A DNA stretch of 6,524 nucleotides from positions 1 to 6,524 of the forward strand of contig CAYSLU010000154.1 of the NCBI GenBank assembly GCA_964431965.1, in the 5' to 3' direction. Of the stretch, positions 4,504 to 6,524 are shown in pieces. Made by a program: the position numbers and the translations under genes. The stretch is from CAYSLU01 sp964431965 (GTDB lineage: Bacteria > Verrucomicrobiota > Kiritimatiellia > CAIKKV01 > CAYSLU01). The notes beneath the pieces are model-generated. The model made no database searches, was not told the DNA's origin, and was given only the letters and a program-made list of their open reading frames with translations. How positions within the stretch are numbered: the stretch's first letter is position 1; each line of letters opens with the position of its first letter.

Positions 4504-5880
4504 ATGAAGACCCCGGCTCTGATCCTCGCGGCGACACTCGGACTCGCCGCCGCCGCGCCCGCATACGACTCGTCCGAATTCCGCTTTCGGAAAGCGGTCG
4601 ACGGCGGCCCGGCCCGGGCAGACGCCGTCGTGGCGATCCCGCTCGACGCCGACGTGTTCGACGCCACGCGGCCCGGGTACCCGGATATCCGCCTGGCCAC
4701 CGACGCCGGCGGCGAGGCATCCTTCGCGATCGAGCGGGCCACGGTCTCGCGCTACGCGCCGGTGCGCGAGCCGATCGCCACCCGGCTGATCGCGCTCCGC
4801 GAGCTCCCCGGCAACCGGATCGAGGTAACCTTCGAGCTGGAACCGAAGCAGCCGCCAGCCACCGGCCTCACGATCCACACGCCGCTTCGCGACTACGAGC
4901 ATGCGGTGCAGGTGGACGGGAGCACCGACGGCCGCAGCTGGGCGCCGCTGGCGGCAGGTGCCGTAATCTTCGACTACGCGCGGTTCATGGACGTGCGTTC
5001 GCCCGAGGTCGCCATCCCAACCAACACCTTCCGGCACTACCGCGTCGTGATCAGCGACGTCACCGAGGAGCAATCCTCCGCGCTCATGCAGCTCACGCGC
5101 GAGCGCCGCGAGCACGGCGGAGACGCCGAGATCCGCACCACCCACGTGGAGAAGCGCCCGTTCCGGATCGACCGGGTGCTGTTCTGGCGCGAGGTGCCCC
5201 GCCTGGTCGAGCGCTCGGACGCCCGGCAGATCTGGCCCGTCGCGGGATTCAGCGTCACCAACGACGCGAAATCCCGCACCACCACCGTCCACATCCGCAC
5301 GCGCCGGGAGCCCCTGACTTCGTTCTCGCTTGAGACCGCCAGCCGCAACTTCGTCCGCGCGGCGGCCGTCCAGATTCCCTCGGCCGACCGCGGGCGGCCA
5401 GCTTGGCGGGACATCGCAAGCGCGAATCTGAGTCGCCTGAGCATCCTGAGCGGGCAGCCGGACGACCGGACCATCCGGTTCGAGGAGCAGCGCGAGCCCG
5501 AGTACCGGATCGTGATCCGGAATGCCGACAGCGAGCCCCTGGAGATCACCGGGATCGAGGCCGAGGGAAGCCGCTACCGGCTGCTCCTCATCGCCGCGCC
5601 CGGCGCGCGCTACCACCTGCTCTATGGATCGACATCCGCCGCGAATCCTGAGTACGACGCCGCACAGGTGCTGTCCAGCCCCGGGGCCTCCCCCCGGGCG
5701 GAATGGTCCCTCGGCCCGGAGGAGCCCAACACCGGATTTCGCGACCCAGGCGGAATCCGGTGGTGGCGAACCTGGAACAGCGGCCCGGTCTTCGGCGGCG
5801 CGCTGGCCCTGATGGTCGCCGTGCTCGCGTTCGGCATCTATCGGGCCGTCCGTCGGATCGACCAATTACCGCCCGAATAG
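4504..5880 (+). CDS. DUF3999 family exported protein, C-terminally membrane-anchored
   Basis: The product is 458 residues. The N-terminus MKTPALILAATLGLAAAAPA is a signal peptide with a likely type I site after APA (residue 20). A long beta-rich exported region follows, beginning EFRFRKAVDGG and continuing with ADAVVAIPLDADVF, as in DUF3999 proteins. Near the C-terminus YHLLYGS (370-376) and NPEYD (381-385) match the family's conserved Y-x-L-Y-Y-G and P-x-Y-D blocks as I know them. One membrane helix (about 428-446) precedes a short basic tail (YRAVRRI), giving an exported body and cytoplasmic tail. Family function is unknown. The call rests on these motifs plus adjacency to DUF2339, the common neighbour. 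The gene is probably cotranscribed with DUF2339 across the 148-base repeat-bearing gap, as no separate promoter is obvious there. The assignment is less certain than for DUF2339 because the middle of the protein is divergent. Confidence 0.75.
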   Translation: MKTPALILAATLGLAAAAPAYDSSEFRFRKAVDGGPARADAVVAIPLDADVFDATRPGYPDIRLATDAGGEASFAIERATVSRYAPVREPIATRLIALRELPGNRIEVTFELEPKQPPATGLTIHTPLRDYEHAVQVDGSTDGRSWAPLAAGAVIFDYARFMDVRSPEVAIPTNTFRHYRVVISDVTEEQSSALMQLTRERREHGGDAEIRTTHVEKRPFRIDRVLFWREVPRLVERSDARQIWPVAGFSVTNDAKSRTTTVHIRTRREPLTSFSLETASRNFVRAAAVQIPSADRGRPAWRDIASANLSRLSILSGQPDDRTIRFEEQREPEYRIVIRNADSEPLEITGIEAEGSRYRLLLIAAPGARYHLLYGSTSAANPEYDAAQVLSSPGASPRAEWSLGPEEPNTGFRDPGGIRWWRTWNSGPVFGGALALMVAVLAFGIYRAVRRIDQLPPE

Positions 5881-5942
5881 GGCCCTTTTCGCCCATTCCG
5901 GCCGTCCCCCTCGAAAAACCTCAAAAACGCCATATCTTGTGG

Positions 5943-5972
5943 TTGCCAGCCGCTCCACACACATGATATAGA
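5943..5972 (+). promoter_or_regulatory. possible promoter for smc
   Basis: TTGCCA (5943-5948) is followed by the AT-rich GATATAGA. Read as TATAGA (5967-5972) the spacer is 18 bases; read as GATATA (5965-5970) it is 16. This is the only AT-rich spot in the 213-base gap before smc, and it would give a leader of about 115 bases. No strong intrinsic terminator for the preceding gene is visible in the gap, so read-through is also possible. Confidence 0.35.
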
Positions 5973-6093
5973 CACCGCCGTTTGACGGATTGGGCTCCAG
6001 CGACCCGTGGCCGGGGCTCTCCAAGGACAGATCGATTTCGGGCGGCGGAACGTGTTCCAGCCCGGTCGCTCACCGACCCCGGGAGACATTTTC

Positions 6094-6524
6094 GTGTATC
6101 TCAAGCACCTCGACATAATCGGCTTCAAGAGCTTCGCGGATCGCACGTCCCTCGATTTCGAGCCGGGGATCACGGCGATCGTCGGCCCGAACGGCTGCGG
6201 CAAGAGCAACGTGTCCGACGCGATCCGGTGGGTGCTGGGCGAGCAAAGCGCCCGGGCGCTCCGCGGGTCCCGCATGGAGGACGTCATCTTCAGCGGCACC
6301 GAAGGCAGCCGCAAGCCGCTCGGCATGGCCGAGGTGAGCGTCACGTTCTCCGACTGCGAGAAGATCCTGGGCGTCGACTACAACGAAGTCACCATCACCC
6401 GCCGCGTATTCCGCTCGGGCGAGGGGCAGTACTTCATGAACAAGACGGCCTGCCGCCTCAAGGACATCCACCGACTGTTCATGAACACCGGCATCGGGAC
6501 CAGCTCCTACTCCCTCATGGAGCA
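6094..6524 (+). CDS. smc: chromosome segregation protein SMC, N-terminal part (runs off window)
   Basis: The first 143 codons of SMC, the ATPase of the bacterial condensin that organises and segregates the chromosome with ScpA and ScpB. The opening LDIIGFKSFADRT and the Walker A motif GPNGCGKS (31-38), followed by NVSDAIRWVLGEQSA, are diagnostic. RALRGSRMEDVIFSGT (56-69), the RRVFRSGEGQYFMN segment (108-121) and LFMNTGIG (128-135) continue the head domain in normal order. The hinge, coiled coils, signature motif and Walker B lie beyond the window. GTG 6094 is chosen because it is seven bases after GGGAGA (6081-6086) and gives the family-standard start M-Y-L-K. The IIGFKSFAD and MNTGIG wording recalls SMC of the Planctomycetes/Verrucomicrobia group. 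Nothing suggests truncation other than the window edge. Confidence 0.95.
   Translation, partial: MYLKHLDIIGFKSFADRTSLDFEPGITAIVGPNGCGKSNVSDAIRWVLGEQSARALRGSRMEDVIFSGTEGSRKPLGMAEVSVTFSDCEKILGVDYNEVTITRRVFRSGEGQYFMNKTACRLKDIHRLFMNTGIGTSSYSLME

Noticed and set aside
2840..4507. 555-codon plus-strand frame overlapping DUF2339 in another frame
   Set aside because: The translation is Arg/Ala/Pro-rich without domains. It is a frame shadow of the membrane protein gene.
4327..5865. 512-codon open frame on the minus strand
   Set aside because: It is antisense to the DUF3999 gene, runs through the structured repeat and has no recognisable motif. The plus-strand gene has a ribosome site, signal peptide and membrane anchor.
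5880..5894. GGGC/GCCC short stem after the DUF3999 stop as a terminator
   Set aside because: The stem is only about four base pairs and no T-tract follows it, so it is not convincing.
6047..6058. GGAAC-GT-GTTCC palindrome before smc, considered as a LexA-type box
   Set aside because: The spacing of two bases does not fit the GAAC-N4-GTTC LexA box, and a 12-bp palindrome alone is weak evidence.

Overview
This is a GC-rich bacterial chromosomal window. The truncated SMC protein at the right edge closely resembles SMC proteins of the Planctomycetes/Verrucomicrobia/Chlamydiae group as I remember them. That, together with the base composition, suggests a verrucomicrobial, kiritimatiellal or related bacterium. 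I hold the lineage with modest confidence, because no rRNA or other marker is present.

Layout, left to right. Positions 1-229 are non-coding or leader sequence and carry a compact 60-bp palindromic repeat (95-154) built from two inverted hairpin units. A small S24/S26-type serine peptidase homologue follows (230-739, +). A convergent type II toxin-antitoxin pair comes next (788-1497, -): a ribbon-helix-helix VapB-like antitoxin and a PIN-domain VapC-like toxin, overlapping by 4 bases. A 317-base gap (1498-1814) holds the vapB promoter/operator region, a tandem 16-bp duplication and a possible promoter for the next gene. Then come a very large polytopic membrane protein of the DUF2339 family (1815-4355, +) and a secreted, membrane-anchored DUF3999-type protein (4504-5880, +). 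The last gene is the start of smc (6094 to the window edge, +), after a 213-base intergenic region.

How the genes relate. DUF2339 and DUF3999 genes recur next to each other in many bacteria. They probably form an envelope system of unknown role: a multi-pass membrane protein plus a largely periplasmic partner with one C-terminal anchor. Here the pair is separated by a 131-bp structured repeat with perfect 20-bp inverted ends. It starts inside the DUF2339 stop codon and ends five bases before the DUF3999 ribosome binding site. VapBC is a self-contained accessory module. SMC is a core chromosome-organisation gene and probably has its own promoter.

The most interesting non-coding signal is that the repeats at 95-154 and 4355-4485 share one plan: hairpin A, CTCC, (spacer), GGAG, hairpin B. 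In the first repeat the two half-units differ almost only by compensatory base-pair changes. This points to a family of REP/BIME-like mobile palindromes whose folded shape is maintained.
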